Positions 11,480 through 24,263 of a stretch of DNA of 64,000 nt are shown in pieces. Origin of the DNA: Umbelopsis isabellina (lineage: Eukaryota > Mucoromycota > Umbelopsidomycetes > Umbelopsidales > Umbelopsidaceae). Under the pieces are notes generated by a model. That model was not told the DNA's origin, did not search any database, and worked only from the letters and a program-made list of their open reading frames with translations. The stretch spans positions 1,479,624 through 1,543,623 of the forward strand of contig JAEPQZ010000005.1 in NCBI GenBank assembly GCA_016758905.1, written 5' to 3'. Position 1 is the first letter of the stretch. The number at the start of each line of letters is the position of its first letter. A program made the translations under genes and the position numbers.

Positions 11480-12304
11480 ACATCTCCCTCCATTTCTTTA
11501 TCATAGAACTTAGATTACTTAGCTATGATTGTATATTCCTCTGATTGAAACACATTCTATCAATCATTGTATATTCATGATGTATTTTCGAGTTATTCAA
11601 TAACAAAAAAGGCTTTTAATAGCTTCAAAATTTAAAACATAGTTGCTCTACTTTGTGTGGTTCCTTGGACCGTCCCAAAAAATTAGTTGTTTAAATAAGC
11701 ACTTAAGACGCAGGGTCAAACGTAATTAATTGATCAGCAAACGAGTAGCGTATCTGTGTGTACACAATACCTAGGGATCCGAAATCAGGCCCGGCAAGTC
11801 AAATGCAATCTCTGTCTAATCGTCATGTCTAATCATTAGGCACAAATCGCCAATGTTTACTATTTCTCTCTACTTGGGATCTATTCAACCAGATTTAAGA
11901 TCAACAAAGATCTCGTATGATCAAGAGACAACCAACTCTGCTACTTCCTACCACCCCCTCCAACTTTATATCCATTATTTATAATATCGTAAAATGTCCC
12001 AACAGAGGTTGTAAAGGGGATAACAGCTATCAGCCTGACGGCTAAGCAGTATCCACCTTGTTGCCCATAAAGAGCCGGGAACGAGATTACTCTTGCAAAG
12101 CTAACCATTTCAAAGGTCATATTGTGTACCCCGAAAAACTGTGACCAGCCCAATCTACTACTTCAATGCTCTTCAACCTCTGGTTTGGCAACGATAGCGA
12201 GCACGAAGAAATCAGGTACTGTATAAAACTTTGCGAAGGGTAAAAGACAAGCATTTGAACAATAAGAAAATTTTTATATCTGAAAATTTAGGGGACTGTT
12301 AAGT
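11480..12304. other. Intergenic between convergent genes
   Basis: Holds the 3' ends of the GPI-protein gene (plus) and ARP2 (minus). A 70-codon frame at 11941-12153 has no domain. No repeat or RNA gene seen. Confidence 0.4.
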
Positions 12305-14138
12305 TTAACCGCTGGAGCCTACAATACCAAGCTTCTCCAATGATCGAACGCCTTGTTCGGCCCACTCCTCCTTTGTGATCCACCACGAATCCTTGTCCTT
12401 CATGATATCAGCAAGGACAGCTCCTCCGAGGAACACCCTAAGTAATTAAGTGACAATGTTAGTAAATTGTGCGAGTTTGTTGTACCTAGACTAAATGCAA
12501 TTTATACGTACATATGTTTGCGTCTTGGAGGATCTTCAATGCGTATCTTAAATTTCTGCAATACCATGTATTTAATATGATGACATTTTTCATGTATTCA
12601 GTTACTGCATTTCACACTCACATTAAGTCTGCTTGCATCGCCACCAAGAACATTAGCCAAGTACAATTGCTTCACTTCCTTCTCGAGACGACTGGGCAAA
12701 CCAGGGTACATAGTTGAGCCACCGGACAAAACAATGTGCTTGTAAAGCTCGGAGCGAATATCAATATCGGCGGCTTGAATGGTGTTAAAGAGCATTTCTA
12801 AAGGGGAGGTATTTGTCAGTACATTGAATATTTGTGGATGCATACATTGTGTATGATAATGAATGCGGCTTACCGGCAACACCAGGAGCTTCCACATCAA
12901 CCAAATGAGGTTGGAACATGCACTCTGGTGCTTCAAATCTCTCTGAACCGACCTTGATGACACGGCCATCAGGAAGCTCATATTCCTCCACCAGTACAGT
13001 GGTTTCGTTACCCAATTTCGTGTCAAGCTCAAGGTCGTAACTATAAAAAAAAGGAAATACAAGCAAGTAAGCAATATGTAATTGCGGCTGGCTATGAATT
13101 TGAATGGCTCTTTAGAGCTGGGCTTTTACCTGACATAGCACAATTTCTCCTTGATTTGGCGAACAGTCTCGAAATCGGCTGTTCGGTTGAATGCGTAACC
13201 GCGATTAAGAAGAAGTTTAATAAGGTGTCTCGTTATATGACGACCAGCAACATCGAGACGGCGTGTCAAGTTTTGAGGAGCAAAACCTTGATACACTGGA
13301 ACCTGTTGAACCAAGTTAGTTCACTAATGCACGTCTATATAGATCGATCAGTCTCAAACTAGTGTACGTACAATGTGGGTTACACCGTCTCCAGAATCAA
13401 CAACGACACCAGAGAGAAGACCTGTAACAAATGTTTAGTTAGATTCCATCGGCTTATCTCAAATGGTTGTATTTGGTGCCATGCCGGCCAGGGTTTGACT
13501 GCAACGTTTCGGAAAGGCACACATCTTCAAGACCAAAAATCTCTTACCTTGGGCATACAGAGTCAACACAGCTTGGATAGCAACATAGACACCTTGGAAG
13601 CCATACTCCTCAAACATGACTTCAACCATCTTTTCACGATTGGCGCGTGGGTTCATGGGAGCTTCGGTGAGCAAGATTTTGGAGTCTCTAGGATCGATCT
13701 GAAGCTTCTCATCGAACGTGTAGTTCCATAAATGACGCATATCTTCCCAGTTTCTTATAATTCCGTTCTCCATAGGGTATGACATTTGCAAAATGTTGCG
13801 AAGTTCAGCAGCTTCATCACCAATCATGAGGTCTTTGACTTCGATATTGCCGACTTTCTCCTCTGCACGGAGAATGGGTCGACCAACCACGGATGGGAAC
13901 ACATGTTCAGGAAAATTCGAACCGGCGTAGCCGCATTTTACAAACTATAACATAGACGTTGAGAAAGTGCTCGTTAGTGATGGCGTTCGCAGCGCGAGTA
14001 GCAGAACCCAGCGGGGCTGCATCTCATGTGCCAACAATGATGTTTCATGGCAATGGATACAAGCTCCTTGGTATGACATTGTAGGAGCAAACTTACTCCC
14101 GTTCCGTTGTCCACTACAAGAGTTTTGGATGCATTCAT
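12305..14138 (-). CDS. ARP2: Actin-related protein 2 (Arp2/3 complex)
   Basis: Eight exons on the minus strand: 14097-14138, 13548-13944, 13372-13421, 13130-13302, 12874-13040, 12622-12797, 12512-12555, 12305-12437. Phases all close, 393 residues, the family's usual length (about 390). Role: with Arp3 it forms the pointed-end-like dimer of the Arp2/3 complex that nucleates branched actin, needed for endocytic patches. Seen: start [19 protein letters not shown]-site blocks [11 protein letters not shown] and [11 protein letters not shown], and Arp2-type [21 protein letters not shown]. The latter separates it from conventional actin and Arp3. Starts about 240 bp downstream of the U11-48K-like gene on the same strand. 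Confidence 0.95.
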
Positions 14139-14376
14139 AGTTGGAGAAATGGACAGAACAAGTTGAAAGCAAGATTCGGAAATGCAGTGATGAGTAGACG
14201 GGGATAGCGGAGTACGGAAGAGGCAGGTCAGACAGGACGTCATTACAATTTCACGTCTTGGCTTTTGCCCGACGCGGTGCAAAGCCCAAACCACTGTGAG
14301 CACCTCCAGCCAAGCAAGTGTATGCGTATTATATTAATGCTCTTATAGTATAAGATATACAAGTATAGGGTATAAG

Positions 14377-15321
14377 CTACTTTCGAGAACCATGGCTCAA
14401 AAGTTCAAGGTCTTTCATATATCCTTCCACGAGATCATGCTGTATCTATCCTCATATTGATATTTAGTCACCATACCTTTACCCGTGGCTCTAGTAAGCT
14501 ACTTACATCGATGGCCTTGCTTCGAACATTTTTGGTTCGCCAAGTCTTCCTTCGTCGTTTGTAATCTCTTTCCTCCGCTAGGATTTCTTGCCTTGATTTT
14601 TGTGCTCGCCTATCTCTTTCTGATGTACAATATATAAGATAAAGCTTTAGAATTAAATGCCGAACCCAAAGGCACCAGCCTACCTCTCCTTTGCTTCTCA
14701 TGCTCTACAAGATCCGGGATAGCTGTATTTGAGGGTTCGTTGTTATCTGATCTTCTGGTTTGAGCCAGTTGGTCATATGTCGCATTGTCATGTAGTTGTT
14801 GTAAATTCGCTCGCGTCCTCTCTTTCCACAAAGCTTAAGACACAGACTTGTTCATGAACAAAAGCAATCTTTAAGTTTAGACAAGAAATTGCACTTACCA
14901 TGGTCAGCCACAAATGAAATAACTCGAGATGAATGCGTATAGAACGGCAATGAACTTGTGGGAGTCTATCAGTGGTGAGTTAGCTGATGGATAAAGCTTT
15001 CTAATCTCAATCCACGCCTACCTGATATTTAGCCTGAGTATCGACCATGCGAATCTGCTGACAAGTTTCACAATGACTTTTCAATGATGTAGATGGAACT
15101 ATATGACTCCTATTGAACGGACACGTTCTAACAGTGGAATTGTTCTGTGTGATGGTTGAGTATATATCTTGCTAATTGAAAGCAGCTTTGGAGCTATTTA
15201 CCTTGTACCATGTTAACAATGTATCTCTATCCAGTTCTAGCTCAGTAAGCAGGTGATCAATTTGCTGTGATATTTCTTTACCGTCTTGTCGTAAAGTGTT
15301 CAAGACAGCAGCCGTATCCAT
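14377..15321 (-). CDS. U11/U12 snRNP 48 kDa-like protein (U11-48K, SNRNP48 homologue)
   Basis: Six exons: 15202-15321, 15022-15144, 14899-14965, 14684-14833, 14507-14619, 14377-14439; 211 residues, all phases closing. Residues about 48-69 form a CHHC zinc finger, C-x5-H-x9-H-x3-C, the signature that in human U11-48K contacts the U12-type 5' splice site. The C-terminal block ILAEERDYKRRRKTWRTKNV matches the conserved U11-48K core, which excludes the other CHHC families (TRM13, gametocyte-specific factors). The protein is shorter than the human one (339) and lacks the long Arg/Ser tail. Inferred role: component of the minor spliceosome's U11/U12 di-snRNP in the nucleus. The final exon is placed by phase and by a typical acidic/hydrophobic end. 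It shares its promoter region with ATP1. Confidence 0.83.
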
Positions 15322-16072
15322 GACAAATTACACGCTGAAAGGCACCAGCCAAGCAGGAAAAATTGGCATAGACAAGTAAGCCACTCTTAGTCACGTGCCA
15401 GTCAGTTGATTGGCCACATCCATTGAGCATATTGAGTGCATGCTAGGTACACTCACCAAAGTAATATTTTTGTCAAGGTGCAGTGTGGCTAATTACGACT
15501 GAGCGTATTAATTCACATCAGGGAATAGATGTAAATGTTGCGTGGTTGTCTACTTTCAATCCGCCAGAATAATATTAATATATGATGTGTGTAACATAGA
15601 CAAGTTTTGATCCTCAATGATATCCTTTGCTAAGCACTAGCATTTTGCATAGCTTTACAAATTTTGATAAGCCTACTTCAATTGCCAGTATCAATTAAAC
15701 AACATATAGGTATTTTTTTCAGAATGCGCATCAATGTGCAATAACATACAACAAACCCCCGTTTTTAGTAAACTTAAAGTCCCTACTCTGGCACAGAATT
15801 CCTAGTAATGATAACAATGATGCTCACTATATTTCTGCAGTTCAGTAAATATGGCTGATGTAGCTATGTTAAAAAAAAAATGCTGGAGTAGCGCTGCTAG
15901 GCTTGTCAATGAGCTTAGCGGTTAGGCTTTAGTGACGTCAGCAGATTTTTTTTCACCCATTGTTTAGCAACATGTCGACGTCACCCACCTCCGGGGCCGT
16001 TGACGGTTGGATACAATTTTTTGTTTTGGGTAGACTTCCAGTTCCCTCTTCTTCTATAACAAACAACTTGAA
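15322..16072. other. Divergent promoter region of U11-48K-like gene and ATP1
   Basis: 750 bp between two divergent starts. No coding frame. Carries a perfect CRE palindrome and a second CRE-like site close to ATP1. Confidence 0.45.
15933..15940. promoter_or_regulatory. CRE palindrome TGACGTCA upstream of ATP1
   Basis: Perfect 8-bp ATF/CREB-type site 133-140 bp before the ATP1 ATG. A half-matching GACGTCAC lies at 15977-15984. bZIP binding is inferred from the motif only. Confidence 0.45.
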
Positions 16073-18024
16073 ATGTTGAGAACTGTCGCTCGTTCTGCCC
16101 TTGCGGCCTCTGTCCGTAGAGCTGCTGCTCCTGCTGTGAGTAATCTCCCTTTAGCGAATCCTCGTCCCTCTAGCCCATGCTTGCCACCGTCGACAACGCC
16201 CCTTTTGTTTCATCATCAAATTACACAATTGACATGTTTGCAACAATTGAGCATCAATCTCGCGTACTGATATTCAACACACCTATACACCAAGCTGCAC
16301 CGTTCAAACAACACCTATCGACCGCAATGCTGAGCTATTTTTTGAGAACCTCCATCCACAATCTGTTATTCACATAATTGACTTTGAGCCATTTCCACTA
16401 ACTATTTCATACTCTTTCATTCCCCTTTTTTCCTATCCTGCAGGCTCGTCTCAACCTTGGCGCTGCTTCCATGGCTGTCCGCAACTACGCCTCTGCCAAG
16501 CCCCAGACTTCTGAGGTCTCTTCCATCCTCGAGCAACGCATCCTCGGTGCCTCTGGAGATGTTGACATCCAGGAGACTGGACGCGTCTTGTCCATTGGTG
16601 ACGGTATTGCCCGTGTCTATGGTTTGAAGAACTGCCAAGCCGAAGAGATGGTTGAATTCTCCAGCGGTCTCAAGGGTATGGCTCTTAACTTGGAACCCGA
16701 CAACGTTGGTATTGTCGTTTTCGGTAACGATCGTTTGATCAAGGAAGGTGACACCGTCAAGCGTACTGGTGCCATTGTCGACGTTCCCGTCGGCCCTGGT
16801 CTTCTCGGTCGTGTTGTCGATGCTCTTGGTAATCCCATTGACGGTAAGGGCCCTCTTGATAGCATTGGCCGTACCCGTGTCCAAGTCAAGGCTCCTGGTA
16901 TTTTGCCCCGTCACTCCGTCAGAGAGCCTATGCAGACTGGTATCAAGTCTGTCGACTCTATGGTTCCCATCGGTCGTGGTCAACGTGAGTTGATTATTGG
17001 TGATCGTCAAACTGGTAAGACCGCTGTCGCTCTTGATACCATTCTTAACCAAAAGAACTGGAACTTCGGTTCTGATGAGGCCAAGAAGTTGTACTGTGTG
17101 TACGTTGCCGTTGGTCAAAAGCGTTCCACCGTTGCTCAACTTGTCACCACTCTTGAGAACGCTGGTGCCATGAAGTACTCCATCATTGTTGCTGCCACCG
17201 CTTCCGAGGCTGCTCCCCTTCAATACCTTGCTCCTTTCTCTGGTGCTGCCATTGGTGAATGGTTCCGTGATAACGGCCGTCACTCTTTGATCATCTATGA
17301 CGATTTGTCCAAGCAAGCTGTTGCTTACCGTCAAATGTCTCTTTTGCTTCGTCGTCCTCCCGGTCGTGAGGCCTACCCCGGTGACGTTTTCTACCTTCAC
17401 TCTCGTCTTCTCGAGCGTGCTGCCAAGATGAACAAGGACTTCGGTTACGGTTCCATGACTGCCCTTCCCATCATTGAGACCCAGGGTGGTGATGTGTCTG
17501 CTTACATTCCTACCAACGTCATTTCCATCACTGACGGTCAAATTTTCTTGGAAGCCGAACTTTTCTTCAAGGGTATCCGTCCCGCTATTAACGTCGGTCT
17601 TTCCGTCTCCCGTGTCGGTTCCGCTGCCCAGACCAAGGCCATGAAGCAAGTTGCTGGTTCCCTCAAGCTTTTCCTTGCCCAATACCGTGAAGTTGCTGCT
17701 TTCGCCCAATTCGGTTCCGATTTGGATGCCTCCACTCAATTCTTGTTGAACCGTGGTGCTCGTCTTACCGAACTTCTCAAGCAACCCCAATACAGCCCTC
17801 TCTCCATTGAGAGCCAGGTTCCTATTGTCTTTGCTGGTGTCAACGGTTACCTTGACAAGCTCCCCGTCGGCAAGATCGTCGAATGGGAAAAGGACTTTGT
17901 CCAATACGTCAAGGCCAACCACAACGATGTCCTCGAGGAGATCCGCAACAAGGGTGTTCTCTCCAAGGAGCTCGAGAACAAGCTCCGTGAGGTCTGCGAC
18001 GCTCATGTCAAGTCTTTCATGTAA
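16073..18024 (+). CDS. ATP1: Mitochondrial ATP synthase F1 subunit alpha
   Basis: Two exons, 16073-16135 and 16444-18024, 547 residues. The first exon encodes an Arg/Ala-rich mitochondrial presequence ([16 protein letters not shown]). Alpha forms the alternating alpha3beta3 head of F1 and binds non-catalytic nucleotide. Seen: RILGASG start of the mature chain, P-loop GDRQTGKTA, the F1 signature region [14 protein letters not shown] and the usual C-terminal helical domain. Codon use is the most biased of the window, almost all C- or T-ending, typical of a very highly expressed gene. The 308-bp first intron is the longest among the housekeeping genes here. A 584-codon frame on the opposite strand is a shadow of this bias. 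Confidence 0.98.
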
Positions 18025-18425
18025 AAGGATATAAAAGATTTTACAAATTTCCCCTACAATTTCTACATATAAAATCAAAAAAGAATCCCGAGTTTTTAAA
18101 AGGAAACAACACATTGCAGCAGTGAGCAGACTATAAAACAGAAAACCATAAAAGATAGATGAGCTTTTCATCTTTATTTTATTTTTTTTCTTCTCTTACA
18201 AATATATAAAAGCGCCAATGCCAACTTATAAAGACCCATTTTGGTGGTTGTTTTTTGTCGATGCCTTTGGTGCACACTACCACCACAGAATTGTTTTTTC
18301 ATGTTGTGATAATGCTGATACAGGTCACACTGCACGTTTGGCCAGTGGCATAATTTAATTCGAAAAAGAAAATATGTGAGAGATCGATTAGGTATATGAA
18401 AATGGTATGGTGGTCTTCTAAATGC
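18025..18425. other. Intergenic between convergent ATP1 and MVP1
   Basis: AT-rich 3' flanking DNA of two converging genes with poly-T and poly-A runs consistent with 3'-end formation on both strands. No frame. Confidence 0.4.
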
Positions 18426-21091
18426 CTACTGCACATCAGCGGGCATCTGGTAGACAGGCTCTTCGAGGTGCTTCCAGTTATTCAACGCAAGCTGAGAAAA
18501 CTTGATCTGGTCGTTCACAAAATTTTGATACATGACCGACACAAACCCTTGCTGCTTGTGGAGATATTCTAGCTCCTTGTACATGCAATATTGAATATAT
18601 ATCTGGCGTCGAGTCTGGTACTGGAGATCCTCGCGATCCTAAATCAAGTAAAGAGTAAGTTGCCTGCCACAAAGCTTATCATTTCAAAGCTTTTCCGTTG
18701 GACACCTACCGTTTTGAGTGCGGCGTCAATACGCTCAACCTCGTGCTCCAACCCTGGCACCCCACGGTTCTGGTTAACTTTGGTTTGATTCATGGCGATG
18801 CGTTTGTTGAGTCCATCAATCTGGTTGACCGCTAGTTTTTCTTTGCGATCCAGCAGTTCCTATAAAGGGTCGATGTCAATACTGTCCTTTCCTTACTCAC
18901 TGTATGCCATGTACGCTACGAAATTTACCTTGAATGATACCAAAAGATCTCGATGACGCTTCAGATTCTCCAAAATACCGTTGGTGGCTGACACACACTA
19001 TAGGATAACAACACAATTTAGCATATATCAGATATCAGATATCAAACTGATCTGCCAGAAGAAAAGCCAATACCTTGTCGTCAACGATGTTGCTGGCCTT
19101 TTGAATATGTTCCGCTACTGCCAAGCAGCCGTGAGCCACTCGGCCACATTCCTCGCAGTTCTCTAAATAACAATGCTGAGATGTCTCAGACAAGGATCGT
19201 AAGGAGTCGCTGTATCGGATATAGTCGTTAGCCTGCGCTTCACTGCGCTTAATCATGCGTTCCACCGTAAAGCACATATTGCGGTAGTGTTCGATGGACG
19301 AATTCATGGTGCCGCCGACCTTGGTCAACCGTTCGACCAGATCAAGTGGCACCTGAGGCTCGATGTCCATAACATTCGGATTAATTCGTATGAATTCCTC
19401 ATCCGTGGAAGGAGGGTGTTGTCGTCGCCAAGCCAGTAATTCCGATGGCTCGGACAAAAACTTTTCGACCACCTCGTCCTGGCTCAACGTCGGATGGCAT
19501 ACCAAAAAGTTGACAAATCGCGTCAAACCTTTACGACGCTTGTCCAAAAACACTGCATCCATACCACCCAGTTTCTTAGGTGGAAGGTTGGGCAGTATGC
19601 GGAAAGGATACCGCTTCAGCAAGGTTTCCCAAAGCCACCAAAAATCGCTATACCTCCGTAACACCACCGAAGACCGTTGTTGACTTTCTACCACATAGTT
19701 TGTATGTTTAAATAAAAATCCCTCTTTTTCCGGAGCGACATTTACTTTCACAAGGTCTCGGTCGAGGAACCACTGATAATTGTCAGTCGATCCTCTAGTT
19801 CTGGGTCTCGCTGCCGATGGAGACACCACGGGCCGAACTACGTTGGGACTTGGTGCAGGTGAAGATGGACTTGGGCTCGATTTAGGTGATGGTGGTTCCA
19901 TGGCTGGAGTTGAAACTGGAGCTGGAGCTGGAGCTCGCGCAGGTGCAGGTGCAGGTGCAGGTGAAGGTGCAGGTGGAGGTGGAGGTGTTGTAGGTTTTTT
20001 GGTCTGTGCCGGTTCAGGCGGTGGTACTGGTTTTGGTTTCACTGGTGCGCGCTGCGGTTTGGTAGGGGCTGGCTCCTTTGGCTCCACTCGTACAGGGTCT
20101 GGCTTGTCATTCACGACTGGACGCTGATAACTAGGGGATGGATCCAGTCCATTGGAATGAGCTTGTACTGGAACCACTGTCTTCCAAGGGTCTTCCTCTG
20201 CAGTTGTTATATCAGGCTGTGAGTCACTACCCGGTTGTTGCTTTATAATCAAATCTTCCAGTCCGTAAAGTATGGGCAATGGTAAATCTATTACATATTA
20301 ACAAGGGTAAACTTTCAATTCATATGACTTCACCAATGCAAAAAGAAACGTGACTTTTACCATTTCGATGTCGTGATAGGCTGTGAATAGACACATCTGA
20401 AAGATTAAGGATTTAATATAATGAGAAACGCAGCGAATTTTCTTGATCGTATGACACATTACCAACGTTCTTTTGAGATAACGCCAATAAAGCAATGGCA
20501 GCATTAAACTCGCTTTTTGTGACATATGACGCATCTCTCGGAACCACGAGGCCAATGATCTGAAAACAACACCTGTCAACCTCGAATGCTGGGGACATTT
20601 TGAAGGCTTTGGTAGATGGACTCACCTTGTCAACCATGTATGGATTTATTCCACCGAGAGAAAGCACACGATTCAAAGCTTGCAAAGTTACCTTTCCGTC
20701 TGAGGGATTAGCATGTGCAAAGGCAGTTTCGTAGATAGTCGGTAGCTGTACACCAGCTTATATATAAACGTTAGAATCCATTCGAGGCACACGGTCAGCA
20801 CTTGCACCATAGCTTACCCAGAGCACTCGAAGCGGTTGCGCTGTTAGCCATAATTTCATCCACGTCTAATAGGCGGTCAGGACTCGTTCGATTCATAGCG
20901 GCCTGTCTGCTCAAGCTCCGAGCCATATCGGCCACAGGATCTACCGTGATTGCACTTGCCCACGGATCGTCGTCGTCATCGAACTGTGAGGAGTACATGG
21001 ACGCTGTCATAGGCGCAGACGGAGTTAACAGCGTTTTGGGAGGGTCGGATCCAAAGTAAAAGGCATTGCCAGCGTCGTCTTCCTCTAGCAT
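18426..21091 (-). CDS. MVP1: Sorting nexin MVP1 / SNX8-type
   Basis: Eight exons: 20818-21091, 20626-20756, 20463-20559, 20361-20396, 19074-20287, 18929-18997, 18710-18859, 18426-18638; 727 residues. Domain order: acidic N-terminal region, an EH-like helical domain (LPTIYETAFAHA ... ALNRVLSLGG ... SEFNAAIALLALSQ), a long Pro/Ala-rich linker, a PX domain with RRYSDFWWL and PNLPPKK for PI3P binding, then a BAR-like coiled-coil C-terminus. This matches fungal Mvp1, which bends endosomal membrane and supports retromer-independent recycling and vacuolar sorting. The linker is encoded by GCAGGT-like hexamer runs and probably expands. The two small exons (97 and 36 nt) fall in the EH-to-linker junction. 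It shares a divergent promoter with PCNA. Confidence 0.92.
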
Positions 21092-21347
21092 GGTGAAGTC
21101 CAGTAAGCTTTCAAGTCAAGGGAATTCAGCTGCCGAGTAAGCTGATGAACTGGGATGATGTGTGAAAGAAGGTTATAAACTTTCCAATATGTGTGCTCAA
21201 AGGCCTTTTGTATCGCAACACTTTGAACTGAGTTTGTCTCGCCAAACTGAATAGGATTTCAATGGCCGCCCAGCTGTAGAAGAGTCGACGTCATCAAAAG
21301 ATCTCAAATTTGCAGCAGGCTTTTTTGGCGACAATTTTTTTACTGCG

Positions 21348-21353
21348 ACGCGT
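21348..21353. promoter_or_regulatory. MluI cell-cycle box ACGCGT (distal copy)
   Basis: ACGCGT, 137-142 bp before the PCNA ATG. MBF-type factors bind this hexamer in G1/S promoters of fungi, including the PCNA gene of budding yeast. Two copies 20 bp apart make chance unlikely. Confidence 0.65.
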
Positions 21354-21367
21354 CTGAAAAACCGACA

Positions 21368-21373
21368 ACGCGT
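21368..21373. promoter_or_regulatory. MluI cell-cycle box ACGCGT (proximal copy)
   Basis: Second ACGCGT, 117-122 bp before the PCNA ATG, spaced two helical turns (20 bp) from the first. Confidence 0.65.
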
Positions 21374-21489
21374 CTTCTTTTTTACTTAAAAGTCTCTTAT
21401 AATCTCGGTAAGCTTGCAACACTGTTCATTAACTCTTGATCATCCCCAACGTACAGCCTCAATAACTCCATTCTCCCCACTGAAGCACA

Positions 21490-22476
<987 letters not shown>

Positions 22477-23182
22477 GATCTAAGCGTACAGCAAAAGCAT
22501 TTTTACCCTTTTTCATTGACAGTTACTTTCTCGCCTCTGTTGCTATATTCTTTTTTGACTTTTACCTTTTTTTCCCTTATATCTCGCTTTCCATGTTGTA
22601 CACAGCCGACTGTTAAGTGCAAAAGGAGCAAACCTTTTCTTATTTCCCGCTCCCTGTAATCTCATGTAGAAGCATACAAAAAAAATACCATAAAATTTGG
22701 CGCAAACACTATATTACATGATTTATATGTGCATAATTAATCATGGGTATATTATTGAGCTACCACGCTGTAGGTGCGCTCTCCTCTTCCGTGATGATGG
22801 TGGCATTGCTATCAGACTAAGGAAGAGCTGAAAAACATGTTGTCCGTGCGTGTATGCACTGAAATGGGCAACGACAAGTCCAAAGAACTAGTAAGTTTGT
22901 ATTTGTACAGGAATAGGTTTATTTATGATTATAGAGCCTAAGTGCGCCATGTTTAATGTATAGGATGTTGAGCAGAATGATTTTAAGTGATGCATATGTG
23001 AAAATATGTAAAGATATGGTAAAATGGTAGTGAATGCGACTATAAACAGTATGAATGCTTTGCGTTGTTTTGATTTCGAAAAGTGGTTTTGAGGCAACAT
23101 GCTGAGGGTATAACTTCAAATAATGCTTTTGGAGATAGTGGGAATAAGCCGAAACTTGTGATCATGCAGTTTTAACCACCTT
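22477..23182. other. Intergenic between convergent PCNA and arrestin-like gene
   Basis: 3' flanks of two converging genes. Short minus-strand frames at 22888-23119 are low-complexity and overlap one another; I do not support them. Confidence 0.4.
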
Positions 23183-24184
23183 TCAAACGACTTGATAGTC
23201 AGGTAGTCGACATTCATCGTATTCTGGTAGGCAGTCCTCGTATTCTATTCTTGGTACAAAAGATGGGACGGTGTTGCGAGTGGATGGGGTACCAGGCTTC
23301 GCCTTCTTGTAAGGCTTGAGTTCAGTAGGTGTATGAATGCCAGGACCCATAGTACCGATCGTAATTGGGACTTTGAGTTGGACGGCGCAGCCTAAAAATT
23401 TGCTTCTCTTGAGGCTGATTTCAAGCGTATAAGACATGGCCATGCAGTCACTGTAGTCAATGGATGGTGTGAGGATTTCTGGGAGTTCAAAGTACGTAGT
23501 GCCTCTGACAACAGGTTCGTGGAATTTGGTTTCTGTCTGGAACACGTATTCATCTATGTGATTAATTGTGCCTTCAACGCCATAGCTCAAGCGTCGTCGC
23601 AGCTTGACGGTTATGGCTGATATACCATGTTGACTGCTGTCATATGATATGGGGATTTCGTCAGATGGCACATAAGAAAGACTAGGTAACGTGACAGAGC
23701 AGTTTTGAGAAGTGATGGTGTGATGGGACTTGAGAGGATTGGTCTCAATGTACGGGATATAGCGAACTTGGCGCTCACAATATTGACGTGGTTGATCTGT
23801 CACTTGCAATATGGCAACCAAGCGGAACGAACATTTGCACATTGAATGCTCAAAAGAAGGGGGATAATTGATCATAGGAAATTGAATTGCAAATGGATAT
23901 TGGTGTGTTCCTGCCGCGATTTCACTAGGTCCTTCTTTTCCAACCAACATTGTGCGGACAGCAAAAAATGGATTTTGCTCCAAGAACACCCCAGACATGG
24001 CAGCGATGTCAGGTCGGATGTTTTCAGCTCCTATGAAGAGCATTTTAAGTGTTGCTTTTTGAAGCGGTGTCTCAGTCTTTATCGTCACATCGCCTTCGAA
24101 TATAGAGCCAGGAGCATAGACAGCTTCGCCATTCATCATCAACCCGAATTCGGGATAGAGATCAATCTTAATTTCAGATTGCAT
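23183..24184 (-). CDS. Arrestin-domain protein (alpha-arrestin-like)
   Basis: Single exon of 333 residues. N-terminal beta-sandwich opens with KIDLYPEFGLMMNGEAVYAPGSIFEGDVTI, a typical Arrestin_N start, followed by an Arrestin_C-like half (GISAITVKLRRRLSYGVEG ... LEISLKRSKFLGCAVQLKVPITIG). The tail carries LPEY and LPDY, close to the PY motifs by which alpha-arrestins recruit Rsp5/Nedd4-type ubiquitin ligases. Inferred role: adaptor for ubiquitin-dependent endocytosis of plasma-membrane transporters or receptors. It is shorter than yeast ART proteins but close to animal ARRDC length. The lack of introns is unusual in this gene-dense, intron-rich stretch. Confidence 0.82.
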   Translation of the reverse strand: MQSEIKIDLYPEFGLMMNGEAVYAPGSIFEGDVTIKTETPLQKATLKMLFIGAENIRPDIAAMSGVFLEQNPFFAVRTMLVGKEGPSEIAAGTHQYPFAIQFPMINYPPSFEHSMCKCSFRLVAILQVTDQPRQYCERQVRYIPYIETNPLKSHHTITSQNCSVTLPSLSYVPSDEIPISYDSSQHGISAITVKLRRRLSYGVEGTINHIDEYVFQTETKFHEPVVRGTTYFELPEILTPSIDYSDCMAMSYTLEISLKRSKFLGCAVQLKVPITIGTMGPGIHTPTELKPYKKAKPGTPSTRNTVPSFVPRIEYEDCLPEYDECRLPDYQVV

Positions 24185-24255
24185 TGTTTATAGAACAAGA
24201 AGTTTGAATCGTAAAATATGATGCGAGTGAGGGGGATGTTGCAGGGAATAGTCGC

Positions 24256-24263
24256 TTTATATA
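24256..24263 (-). promoter_or_regulatory. TATA box of the arrestin-like gene
   Basis: TATATAAA on the minus strand, about 75 bp before the ATG at 24184. Confidence 0.4.

Noticed and set aside
10617-11513. Leu/Pro-rich 298-codon frame, and an Ala/Glu/Pro-rich frame on the opposite strand
   Set aside because: Both are phase shadows of the low-complexity GPI-protein gene.
16417-18171. 584-codon open frame on the minus strand
   Set aside because: Exact antisense of the ATP1 exon. It results from C/T-ending codon bias, has no family features, and is Asp/Gly/Thr-rich as such shadows are.
19780-20127. Gly-rich plus-strand frame
   Set aside because: Antisense of the Pro/Ala-rich linker of MVP1.
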